Positions 1-11,615 of a stretch of DNA of 64,000 nucleotides are shown here, in pieces (position 1 is the first letter of the stretch; each line of letters begins with the position of its first letter). The notes beneath the pieces were generated by a model, which was not told the DNA's origin, did no database searches, and worked only from the letters and a program-made list of their open reading frames with translations. The translations under genes were made by a program, and so were the position numbers. Source of the DNA: Siphonodentalium dalli (Eukaryota > Mollusca > Scaphopoda > Gadilida > Siphonodentaliidae); the NCBI GenBank assembly GCA_032622095.1, contig CP136062.1:55037849-55101848 (forward strand), in the 5' to 3' direction.

Positions 1-1804
1 AGTAGTCTGGGTAGTACATGATTGTACGTGGGTACATAATAAGAAGTCTGGGTAGTACATGATTGTACGTGGATACATAATAAGAAGTATTGGTAGTACA
101 TGATTGTACGTGGGTACATAATAAGAAGTCTGGCCAGTACATGATTGTACGTGGGTACATAATAAGTAGTCTGGGTAGTACATGATTGTACGTGGGTACA
201 TAATAAGAAGTCTGGGTAATACATGATTGTACGTGGGTACATACTAAGAAGTCTGGGTAATACATGATTGTACGTGGGTACATAATAAGTAGTCTGGCCA
301 GTACATGATTGTACGTGGGTACATACTAAGAAGTCTGGCCAGTACATGATTGTACGTGGGTACATACTAAAAAGTCTGGGTAGTACATGATTGTACGTGG
401 GTACATAATAAGTAGTCTGGGTAGTACATGATTGTACGTGGGTACATAATAAGAAGTCTGGGTAATACATGATTGTACGTGGGTACATAATAAGTAGCCT
501 GGGTAATACATGATTGTACGTGGGTACATAATAAGTAGTCTGGGTAGTACATGATTGTACGTGGGTACATAATAAGAAGTCTGGGAAGTGCATGATTGTA
601 CGTGGGTACATAATAAGAAGTCTGGGTAGTACATGATTGTACGTGGGTACATACTAAGTAGTCTGGGTAGTACATGATTGTACGTGGGTACATAATAAGA
701 AGTCTGGCCAGTACATGATTGTACGTGGGTACATAATAAGTAGTCTGGCCAGTACATGATTGTACCTGGGTACATAATAAGTAGTCTGGGTAATACATGA
801 TTGTACGTGGGTACATAATAAGAAGTCTGGGTAATACATGATTGTACGTGGGTACATAATAAGAAGTCTGGGTAATACATGATTGTACGTGGGTACATAA
901 TAAGTAGTCTGGGTAATACATGATTGTACGTGGGTACATAATAAGTAGTCTGGCCAGTACATGATTGTACGTGGGTACATACTAAGAAGTCTGGCCAGTA
1001 CATGATTGTACGTGGGTACATAATAAGTAGTCTGGGTAATACATGATTGTACGTGGGTACATAATAAGAAGTCTGGGTAATACATGATTGTACGTGGGTA
1101 CATAATAAGTAGTCTGGCCAGTACATGATTGTACGTGGGTACATACTAAGAAGTCTGGCCAGTACATGATTGTACGTGGGTACATACTAAGAAGTCTGGC
1201 CAGTACATGATTGTACGTGGGTACATAATAAGTAGTCTGGGTAATACATGATTGTACGTGGGTACATAATAAGAAGTCTGGGTAATACATGATTGTACGT
1301 GGGTACATAATAAGTAGTCTGGCCAGTACATGATTGTACGTGGGTACATACTAAGAAGTCTGGCCAGTACATGATTGTACGTGGGTACATACTAAGAAGT
1401 CTGGGTAGTACATGATTGTACGTGGGTACATAATAAGTAGTCTGGGTAGTACATGATTGTACGTGGGTACATAATAAGAAGTCTGGGTAATACATGATTG
1501 TACGTGGGTACATAATAAGTAGTCTGGGTAATACATGATTGTACGTGGGTACATAATAAGTAGTCTGGGTAGTACATGATTGTACGTGGGTACATAATAA
1601 GAAGTCTGGGTAGTACATGATTGTACGTGGGTACATAATAAGAAGTCTGGGTAGTACATTATTGTACGTGGGTACATAATAAGTAGTCTGGGTAGTACAT
1701 GATTGTACGTGGGTACATAATAAGTAGTCTGGGTAGTACATGGTTGTACGTGGGTACATAATAAGAAGTCTGGGTAGTACATGATTGTACGTGGGTACAT
1801 AATA
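1..1804. repeat. 41-bp minisatellite, about 44 tandem copies
   Basis: Every 41 bases a unit of the form AGWAGTCTGG-GTAGTACATG-ATTGTACGTG-GGTACATAATA recurs from base 1 to about 1804. Units vary at a few fixed sites: AGTAG or AGAAG at the start, GGGTAG, GGGTAA or GGCCAG near position 10, and ATAATA or ATACTA at the end. The core carries three GTAC tetramers and can fold on itself. Because 41 is not a multiple of three and the unit lacks stops in several minus-strand frames, three units encode a 41-residue repeat; the long minus-strand ORFs here come from that and are not genes. The left end is cut by the window edge. Confidence 0.97.
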
Positions 1805-2390
1805 ATCTTCCCCTTAGCATATAGGCATCCGCCCAAGTGAGACAGCAAGCAACCATCGAAGCACTATGGAAGTTGTCCACGTATGTCAATTCGTTCGCTG
1901 AGTTTGTGAGTTGACGAACCATCTATTGAGAAGTGACTAACTAACTGGGAAGATCATCAGGCGTACATGTGGTTAGCCCCATGGGGTATATCAGAAAGAC
2001 GTACACAGAGATGACCTTCTGAATGCTATATAGTATATTCATCGACCACATTCCTTTCTAGTTCAATGTGACGCACAAATCCCATATTTTGCATATATTT
2101 TAAATCGTGATATAGACACTCGACGTTGCTAGGGGCCATAACTGTGCAGCTGTTGAGCACTTGTTGAGTAAAATCTTACTCGACGAGATATAGAGTGTAT
2201 TGGTATCTTAGTTTGTCTGAAACGCCGTTTTACTGAACGAATATTAGACTATTCCACTGTATACTTTTACAATTGAGTGGGCGAATGTACTTATTATAGA
2301 CAGAGGATAAAGCTTGCGTGTCTCTTCTCTGACACTTTTGTTTTGATTCAGGGGTATGACATAATAATTTAAAATTTAATCATAATTTAC
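1804..2390 (-). mobile_element. Truncated arm of the 6.2-9.3 kb inverted-repeat element
   Basis: From the last minisatellite unit onward the sequence matches the right arm at about 8250-8820 in the same orientation, and the left arm at about 6660-7100 in reverse complement. Shared landmarks are the block around 1880-1925 (reading MVRQLTNSANxL on the minus strand) and the stretch at 1945-2015. It is clearly diverged from both arms. The copy begins exactly where the minisatellite stops, so either the satellite arose inside such an element or the element is truncated there. Confidence 0.7.
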
Positions 2391-2860
2391 GATGTCAATC
2401 CACGGGATAATGTGAAACAATTGGCTGTCACACACTTTGCGAGTTAGGTTATTTCCCAATAACCTAAATTTCTTGATTACTTTCCACGCTACAGAAAAGA
2501 CAGCAGGGTCAAGTAACCACGCCTATACCGCGTGCCTGAAAGATGTACATGGAAACTGCTCGATACTTCCTACGAGTTAACATGAAATTTCGGTGTTGCA
2601 TCATAATTCCTTCGGGTATGACTGTATTTACAATAACCATACTAGATGCTAATATTCAGTGCACAAGTAACCAGACAAATCAACAAGATTTAACATTGCA
2701 AAGAAATGAATACTTTCTTAGAAATTGTGTTGTTGTTGTTGTTGTTGTTGGTGGTATTGTCGTCGAGAAGAGATAGAACTTCTTTAATCAACAGAATTTA
2801 TATAGCAATGAGAATATGAAACAAAGATAAGCCATTTTTACACAACATTGATGTCAAGGT
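2391..2860. other. Unassigned AT-rich stretch with a (GTT)n microsatellite
   Basis: I see no gene. A short GTT repeat lies at about 2728-2752. The 77-residue ORF over it has no recognisable features. The stretch ends where the GC-rich Polinton terminal repeat begins. Confidence 0.5.
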
Positions 2861-3350
2861 CGGCCACTCTGGCCCACCCCCTCGCTGTCTGCCACTCTGG
2901 CCCACCCCCTCGCTGTCTGCCACTCTGGCCCATGGGCCAGAGTGGCAGAGCCAGAAATTTAATGTTGGTCCTGAAATTTCTGGGCCGGTCACTCTGGCCC
3001 ATGGGCCAGAGTGGCAGACAGCGAGGGGGTGGGTCCAGCAAATTTCACTCTGGCTTGGGTATGAGTGCCAGGTTTGGCACTCTGGCCCATGGACCAGAGT
3101 GGCGGGCCAGAGTGCCAGGTCCCAGAACCTGGGTCTGCCACTCTGGCCCATGGGCAAGAGTGGCAGACAGCGAGGGTGGCCGCCCAGGGCCGAGCTCGTC
3201 GGTCCAGAGGTTGTGTTAGATTCCAAAGAGTAAGGTGAGCGCTTCGAATGGGTTTTTGACAGAAAAGAGCATAATTTACTAATGCTTCGATTTTTTTCCT
3301 CGGATTCTAATGGCAGTGTGGTAAGCGAAGGGCGTTCCCCTTCACTGGAC
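2861..3350 (+). repeat. Left Polinton TIR, outer part
   Basis: About 330 bp of GC-rich sequence built from repeated CCACTCTGGCCC blocks is followed by about 155 bp of unique sequence (3195-3350). The unique part is nearly identical, in reverse complement, to 19571-19730; I count only a few indels and substitutions. The blocks form palindromes such as CACTCTGGCCCATGGGCCAG continuing to GTG at about 2920-2945 and 2991-3013. The ORFs on both strands here come from the repeats. The inner part of this TIR resumes at 10541 after the inserted element. Confidence 0.85.
3344..3350 (+). repeat. 7-bp target duplication ACTGGAC, left copy
   Basis: ACTGGAC immediately precedes the insertion that starts CACAGGAGC and recurs directly after its other end at 10534-10540. 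In the uninterrupted right TIR the corresponding place reads GCTGGACACACTG (reverse complement of about 19564-19577), a single continuous copy. That is the pattern expected of an insertion with a 7-bp duplication. Confidence 0.85.
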
Positions 3351-3657
3351 CACAGGAGCTTGGAATTTGGTCAAAACCCCTCTTTTATTGGCGGAACCAC
3401 CACCCGGGACCAAAGGTCACGGAAGGAACGAAACAGAAAATTGTTGCCACCTATTTTGAACTCAACTGTATTCCTACAAAAAATATATTTTCACTAAAAA
3501 CTTTTGGTACCTCTTACACCTTAGATGCCAATCTACAACATTCCATAGGTATATTTTTCCAGTTCTTCGAAAACCTCACTTTATTTCGGTAATGTATTGT
3601 AAATTCACCAACGAATACAAATCTGCGACACCTACATCACCCGTTCTAGAATCTGAG
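3351..3657 (+). repeat. Left TIR of the 7.2-kb inserted element
   Basis: Reverse complement of 10231-10533. Homology ends at the block GTTCTAGAATCTG at about 3644-3656. The 71-residue ORF here mirrors the 91-residue ORF in the right TIR and reflects only the shared sequence. Confidence 0.85.
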
Positions 3658-3775
3658 TAGCGGAACTGGTACAGAAATATGCGGAAACTTTAAAACTATG
3701 ATCCGGAGACGGATAGCATGAAAGTACCGTTTATAATTTCGAACATAGCTGCTGATTACATGTTTATTACATGAC

Positions 3776-4440
3776 CGTGCCGATGCACTGATCATCATGA
3801 ACTTTTTATGGATGATAACATTGGTGTCTAGATGGGAACGAATTATTTTGGGCTCATTTGCATAAAAACATGGCCACTGGCAGCCATCGTGGATTTAAGT
3901 GATAATACTAGATAAATCGTAATCAATAACACAGCCTAGAGCCTGTGTCGATGCTCCTATATCATCACGAAATTGTCCATCGATCATGACATTGATATAT
4001 AGACGACACCGAGTCATTTTGGGCTTATTTGCATGAAAAAAATGGCCGCCAACAGCCATCTTGGATTTCAAAATTGCATCATTTAGCACCGTGGGCAAGA
4101 GGTCGCAGTGTTGGTCCGATCATAATTAAATTTGTCACGGAGGTTGACATTGACATATAGATGGGAACGAGTCATTTTGCTGTGAATTCTCAAAGAAACA
4201 TGGCCGCCGTCGGATTTCAGCGACAACACCGCATATATAATTAAATCAATAACACTGCCTAGAGAGGCTAGGCCTATATGTCGATGAACCGATCATCGTT
4301 AAATTGTTCATGGGTCATGACATTGGTATCAAAAAGAGAACGAATCATTGCTAGAGACTGTAACATTGGTGCGATCGTCGTGTAATTAGTCATAGAAACA
4401 TGGCCGCCGTCGGATTTCAGCCACTCGTTTCATCGACCAT
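3776..4440 (+). repeat. Diverged tandem array of about 160-bp units
   Basis: Units recur at roughly 3776, 3940, 4100 and 4270. Each carries a block like GATCATGACATTG, then GGGAACGAGTCATTTT, then ATGGCCGCC and GCCATCTTGGATTTCA. A related 120-bp piece lies inside the MITE at 18319-18870. No coding potential is evident. Confidence 0.65.
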
Positions 4441-4449
4441 GAAAGTTAC

Positions 4450-4919
4450 GCCGATGGGGTCACTGTCACAAGACTCCGGTCAGTGACGGTCACATTCGTA
4501 GCCAGTGTAGCCAGCTTATTTCACCGGCGATCACATTCGTAGTCAGCTTTTCTAATTCGTGGTTTATATTGCCCGAAATATGACGTCATCACGTTCGTGA
4601 CTAACATGTCGACGTCATGCTCCAAAACTGACTTCGTTTATCAACTTATATTGGAATATAATTCGAGCATTCCAACGACATTGATCCGAAACATCAGGTT
4701 ATAAATGAACTTATATCAAAACTAAATTCAAGTTGTTTTCATCCATCAACTCAGAAAAATTAGATTAACCTGATCGTGTTCATTGAGGCTCGCCTGAATA
4801 TGAAAAGCCGGCTACAAATGTGATCGCCATAGAAAAGCTGGCTACATTTGTGATCGATTAAAAAACCTGGCTACGAATGTGATCGGATCGCGGAGCCTTG
4901 TGACAATGACCCCATCAGC
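4450..4919. mobile_element. Mutator-like MITE with perfect 9-bp target duplication
   Basis: The element starts GCCGATGGGGTCACTGTCAC and ends with the inverse of GCTGATGGGGTCATTGTCAC. It is directly flanked by GAAAGTTAC at 4441-4449 and again at 4920-4928. Inner subterminal copies of a GGCTAC(A/G)AATGTGATC block occur at both ends. A 9-bp duplication is characteristic of the Mutator/MuDR superfamily; the assignment rests on that alone. There is no transposase, so it is non-autonomous. Confidence 0.75.
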
Positions 4920-5087
4920 GAAAGTTACATTAAGTAATGTTTTTAATATTGTTTTGGTATTTTTGATTTTGAGAAAAACAATGCCGATGGTGGCTAGCTG
5001 TGTTGAATTTAAAAATTGAATTTCCAATTCATGAGCACAGGCTATATAATCATATGCATAAACTTGCCATAAAGCCATTCTTTGAGA

Positions 5088-5587
5088 GTTTTGGTGCTGA
5101 TTCGTTACGACACACGAGTCACGAGTGACGTATACTATTTATAGATCCTGGTACCGGTACAGTTGACAATACTTATAGTTGCTTATTAAATAAAATTTAT
5201 GTTAGCCAGTTTATCACTAACTCAAATTTATAAACTAGTTATTCGGTAAACCAGTTTGTATTATATACAACTTGCAAACGCACAAATAAAACGTATACTG
5301 TGAAGAATACGCAGGTTAATTTTGTGCTCTTACATTAAAGAATCTTATTACATTTTGTTACTGTATTTGGCATATTAATGGCGAGTTTTTGTACCCTACA
5401 TTGACAAATTTGAATTACGCGAAACTAAACACTCGTTCTATATATGCATGGCCAATATCGTTACCTAACTCAAGAAAAATGTCTTCTCTCATCAACTAAG
5501 ACATATATTTGTTCGTCAGAACTAGTCAAAAACAGCAATTGATGTGGAAATAATTAAGATATTCTGGCAACGAATCTGCACCAAAAC
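5088..5587. repeat. Possible 500-bp MITE with about 18-bp inverted ends
   Basis: TTTTGGTGCTGATTCGTT at 5088 is mirrored by AACGAATCTGCACCAAAA ending near 5587 (one mismatch). I see no clear target duplication, and the interior is AT-rich and non-coding. The flanks 4929-5087 and 5588-6154 hold nothing I recognise apart from a short GA-rich run near 5762. Confidence 0.4.
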
Positions 5588-6154
5588 GCACAAAGGAATC
5601 GCTTCATGCATAGGCATTATATACCAGGCCTCCCCGTGAGTCTATATATCTTTTTCTTCTACTTCGTGATATTCGACCAGTAATCAGTTGGTTGATTACT
5701 ATTACTATTATATGATGGATATTTTAGGCCTATACAACGGAGCGCGACACAAGCTCCTATGAGAGAGAGAGGGAGCTAGAGAGTTTTGGTCCCCTTATGA
5801 CCAATCATTGCAACCAGTAGCATTACAAAGTCAAGTAGTACATATAGGCCTACCTGTACATAACGAACATAAAACAAGAAGAAAAAAACAATACCAGGTG
5901 GTCGTGCCATAAATAGAAATAAATTAAATATGAAATATATGTACAAATTACCATTCAGTCAAATGAAGAACATCTTCTTGGGTAGTCGTCATTTTCATGA
6001 GATGATAACAGCAGACACCGAAAAATACAGACATTTTTCAGGAAAATGCACAAAACATCAGGATTAGATCTTCAAAAACGAGCATAGTATGACGCAAACA
6101 TAAACAGATTTAAGTTTTCTGGCGCCTAAGTTCGAAAACCGCAAATATTGCAAT

Positions 6155-9100
6155 CACCGAAATTCCCTCATATTCACATCATTGGGCATTATTGTCGAGA
6201 CAACTCCACCCATGCTTACAATTGAGTTGTAAATACTGAGGTGAAGTAATTACATTACATCTCATGCAATAAATTGTTTTCCAAATCGAAGATGGCGGCC
6301 AAAATGGCGACCGAAATTTGAAAACAAGTCTACATTACTTTACTTTCTTACGATGGGCGTTATTGTTTCGCGATTTCTATCCACCATTACATGTTGATAT
6401 GGAATAGTGACATGAAGTATTCATTAGGGTTTGGCAATTGATACTCACAGCCAAGATCGCTGCTATATTGAAAAGAAATCGATATTTTCACATATTAATT
6501 TCAACTTGTTGTCATAATATCGGTATGTATGGACGAAACTGTACATAAACCATCTACTAGTTCAACTTAAATGTATCAAAACGCATAACATAGCTCGTAT
6601 CCTTCTGGAAAGATGAAACACCAGAATTAATATCGCGATGTGGCATTTCGAAGTCCAGTCTCCACTTAGCGCCGATAATGGCCGTAAGCGTAGGTGCGCC
6701 GAATAGTTATATCAGAACAATTACATGATAACAGATTTTGATATGCCACGTCACGTCCATAATTATCTGGACCAGCTTCCATTTCTTTGTCTGAAAAATC
6801 TAGGTCGCTCACACCGACAAAGTATTCACCACTTCCTGGGAGTAGGGTCCCTCTAATCATAACGTTTCAAACAATTCATTTTCCGGTGTCTAGCTTACAG
6901 AAGGTCATCTCTATGTATGTGTCTCATACCCCATGGGATAACGACATGTACACCTGGCGAACCAGTTAGCTAGTCACTTCTCAATAGATGGTTCGTCAAC
7001 TCACAAACTCAGCGAACGCATTGGCATATGTGGACAACTTCGACAGTGTTTCGAAGGTTGCTAGCTGTCTCATTCCCTTGGACAGATGTATATCTGCTAA
7101 AGAGAAGACCCTAGTGTACAGACTACCCACACTTCTTGACCATTATCCGAAGCAAACTGTGTGACGCCCCGCAGTTGTCTCGTCGAATATCTCCCAGCAG
7201 AGAAGAACAATGCTCGCGGTGCTAGTTTGTGGACATGCGCCATGATAGTGGGAATGAAATGGGCCACTGTATACACCACCCCTACACCTTGTGCATGTTT
7301 AAGATATCGAATGTCGTGTGTGTCGGTTTTATTTGGTGTGGTAAGATTGTATTTCCACATCCGTTTCGAAGCCTTTCTGATTCAACTACGTACACTTTTG
7401 TCTGGATAATAATATGCTAGCCTCCCTCAAAACAGTCGGATGGACTAAAGGATAATGTCTTTATAGCATGAATGTATGCGTGTTTTGTTATCCTCTCTCG
7501 GGGTTAGTGTCAGTATGTGGGCGGTATTATTCAAGAAAATGTCAGGAACTGTGGTGCATTTATTTCACTATGTATTTAAAGAACAATTTACAGTCTCGAT
7601 GGCAATGGCTGTGGCCGTTGGGGAACGCGACCTTTATGATCATATAGCTTTATATATATAACTTTAGAATATAGTAGTTAATGTCTCATGCAGGAAAATG
7701 GTCGCATTGGTGATGTTACCAAGAAATCACTTGGTGTACCAACGTTTGTTGAGCTGAATGCAAGAGCTCATCAACGTAACATTCCTCTGGATGTTCTTCG
7801 CGTTGAACATTTCACCCTTTTGTTGATGGCATTTGTACTTTCTTGAACCATACCACCCAGCATGAGTATGACATATCAACCAACTATCAAAGGTATCGCC
7901 TATAAGACTACACCCCAGTCTTGGTGGGGCTGATACAGCAGTAGCCAATGGCATACTCCTGGTCCAGTTGTTTAAGAACGGCTTCCAAACGAATGGGGAC
8001 ATACAATCTTAGCATACAAGGAAAGCAAAGCCACACATGAGATCCTGTCTGAATCTAAAACATAACAAAATAAGGGGCGGTGCAGTCATGGTCCAATTTC
8101 ATTTCCACTATCATGACACATACCCACAAACTAGCACCGTGTGTATTGTTATCATCTGCTTGGAACTGTTCTGTGAGACGATTGCTGGACGCCAACAAGC
8201 TTGTTCTTATGATCATGTTCAAGGAGTTTGGGTATATTATGCTTTATGGTCTTCTACGCCTTAGCAGAAATGCATCCGTCAAATGTCGGGCTTTCAACAT
8301 TCGAAGCCATATACAGAAGTTGTCCGGGTACGTCAGTGCATTAGATGAGTATGTGAATTGATGAACCATATATTGAGAAGTGGCTCTTTGGGAAGATCAC
8401 CAGGTGTACACGTTGTTAACCCCATTAGGTCACCAAAGCTGACAATACGATAGATAGGTCCTTCTGAAAGCTAGTATACGCATCGACCGAATACCTGTAT
8501 AGTGTATCGCAAAAGATGACGCATATACCCCATATGTAGCATCTGAATTATACCATAAGCTATACCACGAATGAAGCTCGCTAAGAATTCCAAGCTTTCG
8601 AAACCAACACGTGAGCTGGACACCGGCATATGTATTGTTTGAAACATTCCGATTAGTGGCACACTCCTACAAAGAAGAGTAGTGAACTGTTGTTGTGAGT
8701 GAGATAGATTAATCTGACGAAGAGACGGAAACGAGTCTAGATAATGCTGAATGTGGCAATTCAGAATAAGCTCAGGTACTGTTGTTTTGATTCTTGGAAG
8801 TCATAATATTCGGCGCACCTATATACGGTTACGGCCAGCATGAGCCCTTAGTGGAGAATGGATTTTGAAATGCCACATTGCGATTGTGGGTTTTCATCCT
8901 TCCAAAAGGCTACGACTTACATTGGAACTAATATATTGTTTATATTATGTACCGTTTCGTTTATACAAATCAATATTATGACAACAAGTTGAAATTAGTA
9001 TGTGATAATATCGGCTTCTTTTCAATTTCTGCCCGCCAGTTGGCCGCCATATTGACTGTGAGTATCACTTGCCAAACCCTAATGAATAATTCATACATAT

Positions 9101-9345
9101 CAACATGTAATGGTGGGTAGAAATCGCGAAACAATAACGCCCATCCTAAGAAAGTAAAGTAATGTAGACTTGTTTTCAAATTTCGGTCGCCATTTTGGCC
9201 GCCATCTTCGATTTGGAAAACCATTTCTTGCATGAGATGTAAGGTAATTACTTCACCTCAGTATTTCCAACTCAACTGTACGCATGGATGGAGTTGTCTC
9301 GACAATAATGCCCAATGATGTGAATATGAGGGAATTTCGGTGATT
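6155..9345. mobile_element. 3.2-kb decayed inverted-repeat (foldback-like) element
   Basis: The left arm (about 6155-7400) and right arm (about 7955-9345) are reverse complements along nearly their whole length, with visible divergence. Landmarks: ACCGAAATTCCCTCATATTC at 6158 against its complement ending near 9344; GAAGATGGCGGCCAAAATGG near 6290 against about 9190-9215; the block at 6986-7090 against 8290-8370; the block at 7160-7260 against 8100-8230. The spacer 7400-7955 is unique. Short ORFs reading MVRQLTNSANALAYVDNF recur in the arms but are interrupted by stops, so any ancestral coding function is lost. A third arm fragment lies at 1804-2390. Confidence 0.75.
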
Positions 9346-10075
9346 TTTCAAAATATGTCCGCCATTGTGGGCGCCATTTTGGATTTGGGGGACTTTTATT
9401 TGGATATGGTACAAGGAAAGTTCTTCGCCTAAGTGTTCCCAACTTACAATAGTAAGCAGGTGTGGAGTTGTCATGACAATAATGCTCACTGATGTTAAAA
9501 TCAGCGATTTTCGGCGATTTTTTATTTCTGGTGGCCATTTTGGCCGCCATCTTGGATTTGGGTAAATATTCCTCAACTCAGGTATAAGAGGAATCCTAGC
9601 TCGAGTATCTCCTGCAAATATATATGCATGGGTGTTGTTATAATAGCAATAACATTCATTGATTCGAAACATAACATCGCGTTATTAACGGAGATTCGGC
9701 TTTGACCTATGATACCGGCATTTGGGAAAACGTGATATCGGACAAAAATATCCCGCAATGAATGCATATTATGGTCCCCATGTATTCGCCAATGACTCCT
9801 CTATATGATAAATGTATAACATGACGCAAAAATTCTAACATTTTCCCACAGAGACAAACGAAAGGTGGTAACATGTCAGAAAAATAGAATATTTTCACAT
9901 TTCGGCGGCCATCTTGGCCGCCATATTGGATTATGGGGGTCGGATTTTTGGCTAATTTGTAAGGGTTGTATATTAGCATAACGAATCGAGCGGAAAACAA
10001 GACCGCATGTGCTATCATCTTTACTATAAAGGCTATCAAAGAGACCTGGTGCATTTAAAAAAAATGGCCGCCATG
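9120..10075 (+). repeat. Diverged repeats carrying CGCCATYTTGGATTTGG
   Basis: Blocks with a GGCCGCCATCTTGGATTTGG-like core recur at about 9188, 9371, 9541, 9905 and 10062. Several are preceded by GGAGTTGTC-TCGACAATAATGC and followed by CTCAACTCAGG-like sequence, giving a period of roughly 170-185 bp in the first three. They overlap the right edge of the 3.2-kb inverted-repeat element. From 10076 to 10230 there is only an A/T-rich and G-run stretch. No gene is visible. Confidence 0.55.
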
Positions 10076-10230
10076 ATGGACGCCATCTTGTCTGGAGTCT
10101 CTGCGGCCACTTTTTTTTCTTGTTAACAAGTGAAAAAAATTAGAGGAGACCTTAAGGAAGAAAATTAGTGGGGTGAAGTTAAGTCCTGGGGGGGGGGTGC
10201 AGAGGTCTACCAATATCTCCTGGACTATTT

Positions 10231-10533
10231 GTCATTCAGATTCTAGAACGGGTGATGTAGGTGTCGCAGATTTGTGTTCGTTGGTGAATTTACAATACAT
10301 TACCGAAATAAAGTGAGGTTTTCGAAGAACTGGAAAAATATACCTATGGAATGTTGTAGATTGGTGTAAGAGGTACCAAAAGTTTTTAGTGAAAATATAT
10401 TTTTTTGTAGGAATACAGTTGAGTTCAAAATAGGTGGCAACAATTTTCTGTTTCGTTCCTTCCGTGACCTTTGGTCCCGGGTGGTGGTTCCGCCAATAAA
10501 AGAGGGGTTTTGACCAAATTCCAAGCTCCTGTG
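10231..10533 (-). repeat. Right TIR of the 7.2-kb inserted element
   Basis: Reverse complement of 3351-3657, ending CCAAGCTCCTGTG. It is followed at once by the second copy of the 7-bp duplication. Confidence 0.85.
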
Positions 10534-10540
10534 ACTGGAC
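10534..10540 (+). repeat. 7-bp target duplication ACTGGAC, right copy
   Basis: Matches 3344-3350. The Polinton TIR resumes directly after it with ACACTGAACTTAG. Confidence 0.85.
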
Positions 10541-10652
10541 ACACTGAACTTAGAATAATACCGAGCAAAAATCAAGTATTAGTAACTTGTGTTACTTTAC
10601 CAGTGCATTTTTAACAAAAGCGAAAGTCTTCGAATAGATTCGAAGACGTAAA
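10541..10652 (+). repeat. Left Polinton TIR, inner part
   Basis: Reverse complement of 19458-19570 at close to 90 percent by eye. Shared blocks include ACTTAGAATAATACCG and the stretch ATTTTTAACAAAAGCGAAAG. It is visibly more diverged between the two ends than the outer TIR part. Confidence 0.85.
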
Positions 10653-10828
10653 ATGTACTCGTAGAAGTTACTAGTGGAGCGGACGGAACCGATTTCAGAA
10701 AGTTTAGTCAATCGGCACCACACACGGGCTTGTGATACATCATTTTGAAGGTTATGACATTCCGCATCGGATAGGACCCGGTGTGAAATATACAAATGAT
10801 GCAAAAGATGATTTTTAGCTGATTAAGT

Positions 10829-11600
10829 GCCAAAATTCAGCAAAAATCCCTGTTTTTGTAAAATTCGGCAAAATGAGAAATAAAAGTATAGAAACGCGAA
10901 CATTTTACCCTAAAATATTGTAGTCTACATATCTCTAGATATTTACTATGATAGTGGTACGATTTCTCTGATATAACGAAGATTTTTTTTTAGATTTATT
11001 GTAAAAATAGACAAAACAGCGCAATTTTTCATTTTTTTTGCCTCACTTAATGGGCGATAGATCAATATTGTTCTGACCGGGGATATCGTATATACTCTAG
11101 AAAAGTGCGTATATATATACCGCATACGACAGTATGCTGAATATGTCATCATATTTAACAAGTGATGTGTTATGTAATATTATTTCAACCCTCACCCCAA
11201 AATTCAGCAAAAAGTCACTGTTTTATGGAAATTCGGCACAAAAGAAAAGGTATTCGGGATATGTTTGTGCTACGGTATAGCAGGGTACACGCTTATAAAT
11301 ACAAAGTAATGCAATGTCATGATTGCGGTGATAGATGTAAAAGATTCTTAAATTTACGTGGAAAATAGACAAAAAATCATTCATTTTCAGTTGTTTCGCC
11401 CCTCATAATAGGCGATTATTCAGTATTGCATTGAATGGATATCCCGTATATAATATAGAAACTTGTGGAAATATATACTGCATATGATTGTAGGATAAGG
11501 ATGTCATTCTTTGTCATAGGTGCTATGTGGTGGTAGATTGTGTCACCCCCACCCCAAAATTCAGAAGAAACAAAATCAGTTTTAGAAATTTCGGTATGGC
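10829..11600 (+). repeat. About 355-bp tandem repeat, 2.1 copies, at the Polinton left arm
   Basis: CAAAATTCAGCAAAAA blocks occur at about 10831 and 11199, with a degenerate one near 11555. Each is followed by a similar order of landmarks: GATATCGTATATACT or GATATCCCGTATATA, then a TATATAC-GCATA block, then TGTCATCATAT or TGTCATTCT. The array sits where the DNA polymerase and the front of the ATPase would be expected, so it fills or marks an internal deletion. Confidence 0.65.
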
Positions 11601-11615
11601 AGAAAGCACAACACC

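Larger units (their letters stand above)
3351..10533. mobile_element. 7.2-kb TIR element of unknown superfamily inserted in the Polinton TIR
   Basis: The two ends are inverted repeats of about 305 bp (3351-3657 and 10231-10533), beginning CACAGGAGCTTGG and ending CCAAGCTCCTGTG. They are nearly identical apart from about a 10-bp indel near 3523. A 7-bp duplication flanks the element. The interior has no recognisable transposase. It contains a diverged tandem array (3776-4440), a Mutator-like MITE (4450-4919), a 3.2-kb inverted-repeat element (6155-9345) and a motif-rich array (9120-10075). A 7-bp duplication is close to the 7-8 bp of P and hAT elements, but the ends match neither clearly. It is probably non-autonomous. 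Confidence 0.75.

Noticed and set aside
326-1922. Many overlapping minus-strand ORFs of 60-272 codons
   Set aside because: All are read-through of the 41-bp minisatellite (three units give 41 residues); no start context, domain or non-repeat sequence supports a protein.
2798-3226. ORFs on both strands in the GC-rich stretch
   Set aside because: They arise from CCACTCTGGCCC repeats and recur in mirror form at 19646-20135.
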